A stretch of 64,000 bases of DNA, taken from Auriscalpium vulgare. Lineage: Eukaryota; Basidiomycota; Agaricomycetes; Russulales; Auriscalpiaceae. This document shows positions 44,845 through 58,433 of the stretch, one piece after another. Position numbers and translations under genes: made by a program. The number at the start of each line of letters is the position of its first letter. Within the stretch, counting starts at the first letter, position 1. The notes under the pieces were generated by a model. The model was not told where the DNA came from. It saw only the letters and a list, made by a program, of their open reading frames with translations, and did not search any database. The stretch is from assembly GCA_019915015.1 (NCBI GenBank), contig JAHBBC010000021.1, forward strand, positions 62,001 to 126,000. The letters run 5' to 3'.

Positions 44845-45755
44845 TTCTGCCGATGGCCCGGGATGTAGTTTGGAACGTGATGTATGAATAATTGAAAGAA
44901 TGGCACTAGGCTTCGTCACACATGAGCGTCTTGACCCGGGCGAAGGAACGTCTGAACTAGTACTAGTGCGGCCGCGCGGGAGCTCACAAACCTAGGGCAT
45001 ACTCTCATCAGAGGTAGACCTATATAGTCGCGTCGCTCAGCGTAGTAAGTTCCTTGCGTGGAGAGTAGTTCTGTGGGGCGACTCTTGCGCGCTGGAACTC
45101 AGCAAGGCTTTGCTAAGTCTTTGCGCGTGACATATAGTATTGAGGCGACCTGGTCTGATACTTCAGTCTTATTCGTCCTCTGTCAAATAAATTCTTCCAG
45201 CTCGCGGACCCGGTCAATTGTTTCAGTCAGAATAAATCTGTTCTTACACATCTTCATTACTTCGCTCCTTCCGTGACCCACAACCACGCCCTCGTCAAAT
45301 TGGCCGAGGACGCACTACTTCCTCTGGCACCGGCCTCCGCCTCCTCACTCTCGCTCCTCGCCTCATTTACGGCGAGCAGGCATTACGCTGGCCTCGTGGC
45401 TTTGCGGTGCACGATGGCAGTGGTCCCTACGGTCATCGTAACGTCAATCGCCCATCGCCGTCTCCAACTGCCGAACTGCTCGCGCGTTGATGTTTTGTTA
45501 CTATCACCCCTTGCTGCCAGTACGGCATGCAGCTGATTGGACTTCATGACGGCAGCAATGATCACTTGCACCTGATGGCCACACCAGCGCCCTGAGCAGT
45601 GTAACCTATAAATTAAGCCCTGGAACTTGAGGTCAGTACGGTCTCCACAGCTAGTCTGCCACTCACTTGACGTTCTCGGTACTGCGTGCCCTGAAAAATC
45701 TCCACTTCGACGCCTCTCACGACGAGCATTCCGACATACCGACATCTCTCTCGCC
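44845..45755. other. Intergenic between the two small secreted protein genes
   Basis: About 910 bp. The last 150 bp are the second gene's promoter: TATA CCTATAAATTA at about 45604-45614 and the shared blocks at 45642-45684. An 87-codon plus-strand frame at 45273 has no support. No other gene seen. Confidence 0.5.
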
Positions 45756-46140
45756 ATGCGTCCTTCGGTCTCCATCGTTGTGGTCTGCACACTGGTCTCC
45801 TATGCTGTTCCCCTCTTCGCCGCCCCCGTATCGTAGGTCCCACTCCCTTCTGATATTTAACTACCACTGCATGCTACGCATATAGGTCCGGTGAAGTCTC
45901 AGTGCCTATTCGGCGTAGTCATGTCGAGAGTACACCCACGCGCCGTCTAACAAACGATCAAGTGGCACGTATCGTCAGTCAGCTTAGCTCGGAGACGATG
46001 TGAGCCACCCGTCTTCTTCGAACATTCCAACAATGTGACTGACCGCCGACTTAAGAACGGTCCGAGAGCTGCGCGAGCGCGGGTTGCTCAGTGATTTTTT
46101 CCATGGCAATCTGAGCAGCTTGAGTTTTGGCATCCACTAG
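45756..46140 (+). CDS. Small secreted protein 2 (91 aa), tandem paralog pair
   Basis: Three exons (45756-45832, 45886-45999, 46056-46140) encode a signal peptide MRPSVSIVVVCTLVSYAVPL, FAAPVSSGEVSVPIRRSHVE, the core TNDQVARIVSQLSSETITVR and ELRERGLLSDFFHGNLSSLS, and a short C-terminal extension ending FGIH. The signal peptide region (MRP...AVPLFAAPV) is the best conserved part, followed by the DxVARIxxQxSxxTxTxREL core; the linker is longer than in copy 1. Intron positions and promoter blocks are shared, so this is a tandem duplicate. Function unknown. Confidence 0.8.
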
Positions 46141-46822
46141 CTATCAGCGTCCAGCCGATGTCACATCCTCGAGACTTTGATGTATATGCGGAGGATGGAT
46201 CAATGAATGACACTGTATCGTCTATTTGAAACCGCGTCTGCACATGACAAGGACATGCGTGAGCTAGTGACTCACAGGGCTATCCGGAGGGACAAGTAAC
46301 CCCAGCGCATTGACTTGCCCCATTTGCGCTGTGCGTCCCCATTCCTTCGCGTCAATTGAATGGATGCAGGACGACGTCTGAAAAATCTGAGCGTACCCTA
46401 AGAGGAGCAGAGCATACTTGTATTGGCGGCATTGCGGCCTCTCTCGCACCCCGTGATCTTTCGGGGGACCAATCCATGGAGCGAAGACTGACGTGAATCG
46501 CGATCCTTGATGTTCCTCAGGCGAGAGGCAGGCGTGAGTGGCGAAGTCTAACCGCACCACAGATGCAGCACTCGACCGGCAATTGACTGACAAGCCGGTT
46601 GGCTTGTCACTTTTGCGTGCAGTCCCACCCCTCCAGCTCACTGAGATGTTTGGAGGAGTAGTAAGGAGAAGATTTCGTTTGCAGCTGGGCACTTCAGGCA
46701 ACGAAATTTTACCAGACGCGCATCATTTCACCTAGCTTCAGCGAAAATCAACTACGTCAACACCGCTGTTACTAGAAACGTCGCACCGCTCAATCTCAAT
46801 CTCCGGTCGATTCTGGCGCTCT
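46141..46822. other. Intergenic, convergent 3' regions
   Basis: 682 bp between the convergent small secreted gene and the photolyase. A 145-codon minus-strand frame at 46264-46701 has no recognisable domain and no promoter features, so it is not called. Confidence 0.45.
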
Positions 46823-49035
46823 TCACTCGCTCCCCGGTGTCTTGTACCTCCTTAGTGCCCGCACCCGCGCCTCCTTGTGGTCAACCAACGGCCGCGGATA
46901 CCCCAACTTGTCCGCTAGCTTCGGCGGTGGACAGTGCACGTCTTTGCCAAACACCTTTCTCAGCTCAGGTACGAACGCACGGATGTAATCCCCGGTGGGA
47001 TCCGTCTTCTCGCTCTGACTGTACGGGTTGAAGATGCGGAAATAGGGTTGCGGGTCGGTGCCGGTGCTCGCACTCCATTGCCAGCCGCCGTTGTTCGAGG
47101 CTAAATCACCGTCGATGAATTGCTCCATGAAGTGCTACGATGATATAAATCAGCGAAAGGGTTATAGCGCACAAATGTTTGCCTTCACCTTTTCTCCAAG
47201 ACGCCAATCCAGCATGAGATCCTTCGTGAGATACATAGCTGCAATCATGCGAGCACGATTGTGCATCCAACCTACCCGGCCATTAGCTAAGACGATCTCT
47301 CGCATGGGTATTGAAAATATACCCATGGTATTTGCTTGGCGCATTGCAGCATCGACAATGGGCACACCTGTTCGCCCTTCCTTCCAAGCGTCTAAATGAG
47401 CTTGATTCGATTCCCATTTGACATCCGCATATTTCTCCTGAAAAGGCCTTCCCATGGAGACGCGGGGGAAGGCGACGAGGACGTGCGTGTAGAAGTCACG
47501 CCAAGCTGACAAGAGTGTTAGATGAGGATGCACCAGACCGGCAACGCCGTTGAATTGCCGCACCAATCTCTTGAACCCACATCCCGACGCCAGAATCTCT
47601 GTCCGCCTTGACGTTCTTGACGCCCAGGAGGTCGAGTGTCGCTCGCACGCACTCCCTCGCTGATATAACTCCGGCGGAGAGGTATGGGCTGGTGTAGATT
47701 GAATTTATGGGCGCTAGACAAAGTCCGTGGAGACGTACCTCAATCGGCTGGTCGTGTCACGGTCTGCTTTATCTCTTTGCTCTTTGTATACCAATGCTCG
47801 ACTTCGCTTGTCTGAGGGCTCCGCGCCGCCTTCAAGGGGATCGGATAAACCCACATGCGTTGATCGTGACTTCGTATACAAAAATCTTCTGAGCATCTGA
47901 TTGCAAGGCTTTAGATTCTGAAACGCTTGCAACTCTTGCCACTCTGGAATACCGTACCTCACGAGCGGCGTCAGAACCTGCAGGCCAAGTGACGGTCATT
48001 TGATCCCTGTCCGCACATTCGAAGCCGTCTATGTGGTCGGGGATTGGGCTATCAAATAGTGTGCGGTACGCAGGATGATCACGGATGGATGAGGGGTTTG
48101 CTTCAGGTGGCGGCAATCCGGCCAGGTATTTGTCGCGGTCAGCATTGAGCACTGTGAGCCATTGACGCTGGAACGGCGAGTAGACCTGCAGAATGACCGG
48201 TTGAGATTGCGAAGAATCTATTATTTTGAGAGAATGCGCACTGCGTATGGCCGGCCTTGCTGACTCTTGATAACCCCAGGCTCGATGATCAACTTGTCGT
48301 GCACATAGGTAGGAGTGATGCCCTGCTTCTTGGCAAGCTCGCACACGCGAATGTCGCGACGTAACTCGTCGACTTCGTACTCGATGTTGGCGAATAGTCG
48401 AGTTGCCCGCACGGACTGCAAGAAAGAGATGACATATGATGGGATATCGCGGCGCGGCGAATGCACGACTGTATGCAAAGGTATATCAAGCTTTGCCAAG
48501 GAAGACTGCGCGAAGGCTCGTCAAAATGAGGATACTGAAGGCCAGGAAAACCATGTACCTTGAGGAGTCGCAGATTGCGCAAGGTAAAGTCGATGCGACG
48601 AGCACTCCGGTCATGAGCGACATAATCCTGGGGGCTGAAAACGAAAAGTACAATCAGGGGGAGGCCATCGAGCTTGGCCTGAGCAGAGGCTTGTGATAAG
48701 GCTCTATTGTCGGACACTGATGGTCGTCAGCATGAGTCGGATAGAGAGGAGTGAATACACGTACGCCTCATGTCCTCCATTCGCATCCAGTAAACTACAG
48801 CATAGCCTTGGGCCTGCAGCGTTGGGTTCTGAAGAGAGGCAAGGAGCTTCCCCAGAGGCGGGTCTGCGTCGACTCTGGCCGCGTTGTCCGCTGTTGCGAT
48901 CTTGTTGTGCACGAAGTGAGCGTCATGTTGATTGCTGTTGCGAGGCCTTTTGCTAGGGGACACGACCGCCGACACAGAGCGCGCGGAGGGAGACAGGGGA
49001 CGCTTGTTCATGTTGCTGAAGAGAGGGCGCAGCAT
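46823..49035 (-). CDS. PHR1: CPD-type class I DNA photolyase
   Basis: Photolyase repairs UV pyrimidine dimers using blue light, FAD and an antenna chromophore. The N-terminal exon has a basic Ser/Arg/Pro stretch (MNKRPLSPSARSVSAVVSPS) then GYAVVYWMRMEDMR, the start of the photolyase alpha/beta domain. Splicing yields LPLIVLFVFSPQDYVAHDRS and, in the FAD domain, STHVGLSDPLEG, INSIYTSPYLSAGVISAREC, AWRDFYTHVLVAFPRVSMGR, GVPIVDAAMRQ and MHNRARMIAAMYLTKDLMLD. The hallmark ASNNGGWQWSASTGTDPQPY is complete. About eight introns. Two candidate starts exist: 49035 (MLRPLFSNMNKRPL) and 49011 (MNKRPL); the longer N-terminus is mildly like a mitochondrial presequence, so alternative starts could give dual targeting. 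Its 5' region is now next to a transposon inserted 118 bp upstream. Confidence 0.92.
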
Positions 49036-49144
49036 GCATCATGTTGAATTCTGCGAGGGCACTGGCAGGGCGGGACGGAGGGCGGCGATGGCGGGCAGAG
49101 CATCGGCGGGACGTGACGTCACGGGCACGTGGTGGGCGCGACGG

Positions 49145-49184
49145 GCGCGCGGAGGACCCCCGTAACTCACGCCAGGGGTATGAT
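49145..49184. repeat. Left TSD (8 bp) and left TIR (32 bp) of the Ulp1-transposase element
   Basis: GCGCGCGG (49145-49152) is the target duplication. The TIR at 49153-49184 begins AGGACCCCCGTAACTCACGC and ends GGGGTATGAT. It matches the right TIR with one mismatch. Confidence 0.93.
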
Positions 49185-52100
49185 TTTCGCACGGTAGCTA
49201 GACGGCGCTTTGCGCCGGAAGCTCTGAGGGGTCTGAGGTAGCTGGGGGCTAGAATTTGGGGCAAAAGTATGATCCTGATGGTGGTAGTTAGGGGCGCGGT
49301 GAACCGATGTCTGATCACAGAGGTAGTTGGACTAAGTACTGGCGGCAGAAGATTTTGACCCCATAATTACCGGTATAATTCGTACAAGTTGAGACATTAG
49401 GTAGAAATTTACGTGGCCTGCTGCGTACGACATTCTACGACAACGCCTCGGACCGAACCTGCTTCTTCTGTGCAGCGCATCACCCTCGCAGCCATCCCGG
49501 CATCGTGCCAATGGATGAGTCCATCACAATCTACAACGACGATGAAATACCTATGTTCCGTCCCGAATTATGGATCTCGCAAGGCAAAAGCTATCCCCAG
49601 AACCCACCGCCGGAGCTGCTGGCCTACATCGAGCAGCTCCTCAGGATTCCCAACGCTCCCGAGACTTCTTTGCTCCCCAGCGGCACCGAGGATGTTCATT
49701 CCTTCGTATCTACACCACTCCCTCGTCGCGATCAGCAGCTCATACACCCCTCAACCAAAGCTGTTTTTAGCCATGACGTGGCAGTCTTCCCCATAACCAC
49801 ACTTACAAAATCACGAAGCCTTCCTACGGATGCCTTCGTGGACAAGCTTGCTGCACTCGCACCGCAGGCCATCCTGGATGGCGCACAATCAATCATGGAC
49901 CCACGATATGCAAGTGGTGCATCCCCGCTGTGGATGATCACTTACTGGCAACGGATGCGTACGGTCCTCCTGGCACAGGAGACGTGGACGGCGAGCGTGC
50001 GGTGGCTGCTACAAGTCGCTGACGGTTCTATGGAAAGCGAACGCACTGTTGCTCTTATCCACTCGCTTCCCTGGCGCCAGCAACTCATGATACCCGGTGC
50101 CGCCACATTTACGACAACATCAGCCCTTGCTCCGCTGTTATCAGACGGCCTTCTCACCGACACCATCGTTGACATGATGCTCATGTGGTTGAGAAGCCGC
50201 GTTCGGAGCACGCCAGGAATTGCCAACAACTTCGAGATCGCCGGACACGAGTTCTGGAATGCAATTTCAAAGATCACAGTAATAGAAGACCTGTTCCCCG
50301 ACTCACCTCGTTACCTCAAGAGAATTGAAGACGATCTGCGCACCCATAGGAAGGTACTCCTCTTCCCTGTTTTCCTCGCCAAATACAAGCATTTTGTTGT
50401 CGTGAAGATCGACGGTCAAGCGGAAACAATATCCTATGGTGAGTACGTTACTATGTCGCCAATGGGAATGCAATCTTACCATTCCTGTGAAACAAGGCGA
50501 CGGCCTTTACCATCAGGGACTGCGCCTGCCTAAAGACATCGAGAAGAAATTGCTCTGGTGGACGCGTGTCAAATTCGGCATTGAGTACAAGTGGGAGGGA
50601 CAGTCGCTTACGACAGCGAGACAGACAGATCACGTATCGTGTGGCGTGATCGCCGTGAATGCGGTCGCACACGAAACACTGGGCTGGCAGCTTTGGGATG
50701 ATTCAAGGCGCCACGTCGAACGGTTGGCGTGGTTCGAGAGGCTCGCTGCCGACCATATTCAATCGGTACGCTATATTTTGCTCATTAGCGACATGAGGAC
50801 GACGATACTCAGGTGCTCTGCGCAGGTATCAAGTCATCAGCGACGGTCTGATGCTGTGACAGGCGGCGCCGGACGCGATGAGCCTGTTGCGCATCATATC
50901 CCTCGCGGGATGGCCCACCTTCTAAATCCTCAAGCTTCCGAACCCGGCGAGTCGACCAGAGATGCTGAATGTCTACTTGAAGGATTCAGTCCAGAGGTGG
51001 AAGAAAAGCAGATGGGGCGACGCGGAGACATGGACGAAGGCAGCAAATACGATCCGTCAATTCCACCTCTGTCAATGCCACCTTCTCCTACATCATCATA
51101 TTCAGTACTTGCATCTGCTAGTGGCTATGACAGCGACTGCGACGACATACCTATGCCCGATACCACCGATACCAGCTGCGCATACGGCCGGTCGTTGCTC
51201 TCTCCATCCACTGTCGACGATGATCTCCCACCAGTTCCGCGTGGTGGAATGCTGGACCAGGATGGGCCTGGCAGTATCACAGAATGGAGAAGCCATTTGG
51301 AAAATGGGACTTCTGATGCTGCGTCAATGTCGTCAAGAAGGGTGTCGTCGGTGGGAAGTGAGGCGGAGGATTGCGCATCCGATGGAAGTCGACTGTCAAG
51401 GGCATCTAAGAAGATCATCAGTTCCATTGGGACGACACTGAAGGCTGCGCGGGGCTTACTGAAAAGGCGGAGGAAAGGGAGCTCGAGCGCAGACGACAAG
51501 ACGGCTGCGAGCGCGAGTGAAGCAACAAGCGCTCAATCTGACCACGACTCAGAGGCTCAGGCGCCTATCCATCCTGCAAAACGCACACGCACTGTCCCTG
51601 GGCCCATTCATCCGTTCTTCGCGCCCAAGGGAAAGAATAAGGATGTCATTGCTACCGTGTCTGCAAGCACCGCAAGCGCTGATGTTGGGCCATCGTCTGG
51701 AGCAATCAGCACGCGCCTGGCCAATTCCTTCGTCAAACGCGGTAGGGACGACAACTCAAAGGCGTATACCAAATTCAAGGAGAAAATCCTTGCGCTTGAC
51801 GACATGGCCGAGTTCTGTCTAGACGATGTTCGGAAGGTCCGATGCTCTCGATGCAACAAGTACATGCTTATGACTGGGGCGTATCACACCAAGGCATTCA
51901 AACAGCACCAGAAAGTTTGCAAGGGCACAATGCGATCACATACACTGGGCCACATCTGGGCATCAACCTCATCGACGCAGGCCCCCGCTCCGAGAATGAT
52001 AGATCGTCCTTGTTTCGGACTTCGCGCAGCAAAATACGCTCGTGTGCGTCAATATTTGGAGCGCACACCATACGGCGGGGGCGGCGGGCCTTCCCTCGCC

Positions 52101-55100
52101 GATTTGGCGTTAGAGTTGTATTCGGCACCAGATTATCGTTCGTTGGATAAGGCCAGAAAGCAAGTAGTCGACACGGAGCAAGAGCATCGGTGGCAGTGGA
52201 AGAACTATCGGTCGCCTCCCCTTCATGTCCTTGCGACAGATTGTCTTCGCACTGTAAGGGTGCCGGAAGAGTCAACTGAGGATGTTACTTGTGTCAACTG
52301 CCTCGCTCTGCTGCATGTCCACGTATTCCAGAATGCGACTCGCAAGCCAGTCCCCGAGCCTAAGAATCGCCGCTTCACCCCCAATCATGCTCAGAAAGAC
52401 GACATACAGGCCCTCCATCGATATGCTCTTACTCATCCCGACCTTGCACCTCTTCTGGAGGCATACGAAGATGTCAGTAGCTTCAAGTTCATAGTATCCC
52501 CACGTTACAGCTTCTGATCATTGTCTGCACAGAACCCTCATAGTGCATGCCTAGTCTTCGCAAGAGGCGTTATCGAGGGCAAGCATGGCAATTCCTTGTT
52601 TGTCGCCTTGATGAACGATCTCGTCAAGAAGAAAGATTTAGAAGAACGAGGTGTCCCTTTGAACGGCATGCGATATTCAGCCATGACATTGGAGTGGGCG
52701 CAAATTATCCACGTCTTAAGCCCGCGAGCATATGAATCCATGATGAATGTGCTACCCGTACCCGCAGAACGGACACTCCAGTCAGTGTTTACAAGATTGC
52801 ATTGATACAATTGACTGATAAATGACCCGAAGGAAACGTCGTGCGCACGAAGTGCAGTTTCCCATCGGCATCACAGAGGCAACATTTGAATTTATCTACG
52901 AACGGCTGAAATCATTGGACTACCTTGTGGGTCCCGTTGGCCTCGCATGTGATGATACGAAGCTGCTAGAGTCTTTGAGGCCTCACTGGGACCCAATACG
53001 AAAGTGCTACGTGCTTCTAGGGAGTCCTGGCGATCCCGTCGTCGTGAGCGACATCAACACACTCGATGCCCTCATCCGCACCAGGAAGATCGAGAAGGCT
53101 AAGAAGGTATGAGTTCTACGAATACTTCGGAGGCATGCAGCTCACCGACACATGCCAGATACGCGTATGGACCCTCCAGATCCCTCTTCCCGGCGTTCCG
53201 ACTATCGTCGTTGCGGCGCTCCCTATCTCAGAGTCAAACTCGGCGGAGCAACTGTTCGTCCACCTGGAATTAATATTGAATGGCCTTCTCTCCCGCAAGA
53301 TCAACGTTGTATCCTACGCCGCAGACGGCACGGCTGTCGAGCGCTCCCTTCAACGTCTCCTGGTCGCTCACGCCGTTGCGTACATTGACTACACCCTCAG
53401 GCACCCTATTCGCTCACATCGTGACATCAACCTCCACATTCCTCTCATCGGCGCAGGGCGACAGCCTGTCGCACTCATTCAAGATTCGAACCATGGGCGC
53501 AAGACGTACCGGAACAACGCATTCTCAGGTGCCCGGATACTTACTTTGGGCAGCTATACGACGTCGTACAGCCACTTCCGCCTTGCAGCAATTGAAGCAA
53601 CAGGGACATTGTTTCGGAGGGATGTCGAGAAACTTGATCGACAAGACGACAATGCTGCGACCCGTCTCTTCTCCGGTCATACGCTAGCATGGTTCACCAA
53701 CGAGCATCGTGAAATGGTCGGCTCGATTATCTACCTCTTTGTGTTTGGAGAGCTCGTGGATGCATACCAGAATCGATCGATCCCAATTATCGAACGTGTT
53801 CGCATGGTGCTGCGTGCGCACTTCTTCATGGAAATGTGGACCGACTTCATGGACATCGCGGGCTACCGAAAAGCTCAACACTTCATATCTCCCGAGGCAC
53901 GCGACATCACAAACTTCCTAGTCGTTGGTTTCCTTCAGTTGGTGATCATCTATCGGGACCACCTCGACGGCAGATACCCATTGCTGCCCTGGCTTCTATC
54001 AACCGAAGTCTGTGAGCATGTCTTCGGCATTTGTCGACAGCTTGTGAAGGACTTCACCTTGCAAGACTTCTATCATATGATTCCGAAGCTCTCAGTCCGC
54101 TTGCGCGAGCATCTCTTCCTTGCAAAGACATCTGAGGGCAAGGAAAGAGCGAATGGATACAATCATACCTATACCGACAATCGACATCTCGACCTCCATG
54201 CCCTCTCCACATTCCCTTCTGATCACGACATTGAGCAAGCAACACAACAGGCCCATTCGGAGGCAGCGAATCTGTGGGACGCTCTCGTACTAGACCCGGA
54301 TTTTCTGGACAAATTGCAGAATCAAGCTCACCGTGTTCGCGCATTCCCATCGTTGTCGAGTTGGTATTCGCAGGAGGCTTGGGATGCAATCTATGGCCAG
54401 TCCGATTCCGAAGACGAGGGTCCTGAGATGGACGAAGACGAGCCCGAGATGCTCCAGATTGAAAATGGGTTGAAGAAGGCAGAGAATGCAGACGGAGTTG
54501 GTGCGGTCTTCGACCAGCAGTTGAACGATTTGACTTGCGCAGCAGCTGCCTTATGCGTCCAGAGCACTGTCGACATGTTCGTGTTTTGTCCTCCTCTCAC
54601 CGCCGATAGATCTTACAGAGTCTAACCCTCACATTACTAGACTGCAATTGCCTGAAGACACAGCGGATGCAACACGCAAAGACGCTGCACATATAGGGAA
54701 GATCCTCGCCCAGTCGCTCCCTGCTGTGTCCGACCCCGACGAGCGCAGGACCTTCCAGGACACAGTGATCTCTGCTGAATTCGATCTCGAACAGCTCGCA
54801 GTCATCCGCCGGTCGCATCATACCAGACAGGCTGAGAAAGGTGTCCGAACAAAGGCCTTCAAGTCCTCGGAAGATCTACCACCTTCCTCTGATAACGGTC
54901 CACCCGCCCAGTCAACGCTCTCCGAGAAAAAACGCCTTCTGCAGTTGGTCAAGGATGTTCTCAAGCGTCAAGAAGAGCGCGGTGTTACAGAGCGCGGTGT
55001 TACCACGGGCGCGGGTCGGTCGATGCGCTGGCGGCAGCCAGCTGCGGGCGGTCGAGACGGAGCAATCAACGGCGAAGAAGCTGTTGCTCCTGCACCAGGG

Positions 55101-56014
55101 ACGGCTGCAAACGCGGCTGAGGTCGCTGCAAATGCATCGTATCAGGTGCGTCTGCTAGTGTTGTATGAGTGCACATACATGGTATTGACGTCCGCCAGGC
55201 TGAACGGAGGCGAGCAGCGATCTTCGCAAAGCATCACGTCCCCAAGGTCGCACACTCGGCCAATGTCACGCCGCTCAAACACCTCTACGCTGCTCACACT
55301 GGCATGCCGCCTTCTTATGGCTTGGTTCTTGTTGATGAGGCAATCTGCCTTGCAGAAGGTGCGTCGTAATCTTCAACATGACTCGGCATGCGCTGATGGC
55401 TGGTTAGTCCTGACCATGTACGAGAAGTCGGCCGGTAAGAACGGCAAACATGGTTGGGCTTCGGACACGTCTCGCATCACCGCTCTTTCTTACATCGCTG
55501 TGAGACTGTTCAAGCCGGTCCGACACAACCAATTCTCCCTCGCCGATCCTAGCAAGATCCCTCGGTTCGCCTTCCTGAAACCGTCCTACTTCCTGTATGC
55601 CCTCGACCATCCCCTCCAAACCTCGGGCTCAACACTAGCTTTGGTAAAATCTGATGGCGCGTGCTATGTCGCCCTCAAGCAGAACGTCGCGAATATCGCT
55701 CGTGCTATCAAGGAGCTTAGTGGGAGGGTCAAGGCGGGTCTTGAACAGGCGGGTGACGATGAACCAGATGAATAGGTCAGTTTGACAGGCCTCTGCGCAT
55801 CCGTAGTACATCCCCTCCTGCCTGCACGCAAAGCGGAGCTTTTTACAATAAACTACGATTTTTTTGAAGCTATGATCCTATCCGTGGTAGCTACGGACCC
55901 CAAACGGAGGTCTGAGGGGCGAATGGTAGCTGGAAGGGGTCGCGAGCCGCAAAAAAAAATGGTAGTTGACCCCGTTTGGCGGATCATACCCCTGGCATGA
56001 GTTACGGGGGTCCT
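49153..56014 (+). mobile_element. Autonomous DNA transposon, 6,862 bp, Ulp1-protease/transposase type
   Basis: The element has 32-bp terminal inverted repeats with a single mismatch (49153-49184, 55983-56014), an 8-bp target duplication GCGCGCGG, subterminal repeats of the heptamer GGTAGYT on both sides, and one intact gene on the plus strand. Target duplications of 8 bp occur in hAT, P, and KDZ/Zisupton superfamilies. The transposase segment has an order reminiscent of P-element/THAP9 proteins (HGRKTYRNNAFSGAR, then HREMVGSIIYLFVFGELVDA, then STEVCEHVFGICRQL), whereas the cysteine-rich signatures I would expect for KDZ were not seen. Superfamily not settled. The near-identical TIRs and an unbroken frame of more than 1,900 codons suggest recent activity. 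Confidence 0.92.
49511..55775 (+). CDS. Ulp1-like protease / zinc-finger / putative RNase H-fold transposase fusion, about 1,940 aa
   Basis: Nine exons (49511-50438, 50497-50765, 50826-52472, 52533-52780, 52833-53106, 53159-54582, 54641-55145, 55199-55358, 55408-55775) keep one frame of 5,823 nt; the 60-bp second intron could also be read through. Residues 1-400 resemble a C48 (Ulp1) protease: FLAKYKHFVVVKIDGQAETI with the His, SYGDG with an Asp made at the first splice junction, and QTDHVSCGVIAVNAVAHETL with the Gln and Cys. A disordered Ser-rich linker follows. RKVRCSRCNKYMLMTGAYHT plus AFKQHQKVCKG is zinc-finger-like, and CVNC follows later. Candidate acidic catalytic residues are in VGLACDDTKLL, NVVSYAADGTAVER and STEVCEHVFGICRQL. 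A C-terminal domain has RITALSYIAVRLFKPVRHNQ. The protease may process the fusion or cleave SUMO-like conjugates; this is inference. Confidence 0.85.
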
Positions 56015-56022
56015 GCGCGCGG
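55983..56022. repeat. Right TIR (32 bp) and right TSD (8 bp) of the Ulp1-transposase element
   Basis: Read in inverse from 56014, the TIR begins AGGACCCCCGTAACTCATGC. The target duplication GCGCGCGG follows at 56015-56022. Confidence 0.93.
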
Positions 56023-56232
56023 CTGGCGCGTTCCATGAGCCGCTCGCTGCCCTTGGGCCTTCACCTGCACATGGCCATCCACTACGCATCTCATTACCTA
56101 CATCCTTACGCGCCAGCCCGTTTTCCACCATTTTTATAAGTACTTCGCGCCCATTCTTTCAGCTGGTGGTGCAATTTGGCTGCTAAGCCAGGGTGTGCGA
56201 CGCTGATCTTCTTACTCTTAGCCGGCGCCGCG
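56023..56232 (+). promoter_or_regulatory. Esterase core promoter left after transposon insertion
   Basis: TTTTTATAAG at 56131-56140 is a good TATA box about 95 bp before the esterase ATG. Only about 110 bp lie between the transposon's right end and this TATA, so any upstream elements are now 6.9 kb away on the photolyase side. Confidence 0.65.
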
Positions 56233-58379
<2,147 letters not shown>

Positions 58380-58433
58380 GGCACCAGCAGCCTGGCAAGG
58401 GTATAAATGCCTGCCCGTATGTATCCATCCCCG

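Noticed and set aside
46264..46701. 145-codon minus-strand open frame beside the photolyase
   Set aside because: No domain, no splice-supported extension, and it lies in a convergent 3' intergenic region.
49153..56014. Classifying the large element as a KDZ/Zisupton transposon because of its Ulp1 domain and 8-bp TSD
   Set aside because: I did not find the cysteine-rich and catalytic signatures I associate with KDZ transposases; the motif order fits P/THAP9-like enzymes better. Left unassigned.
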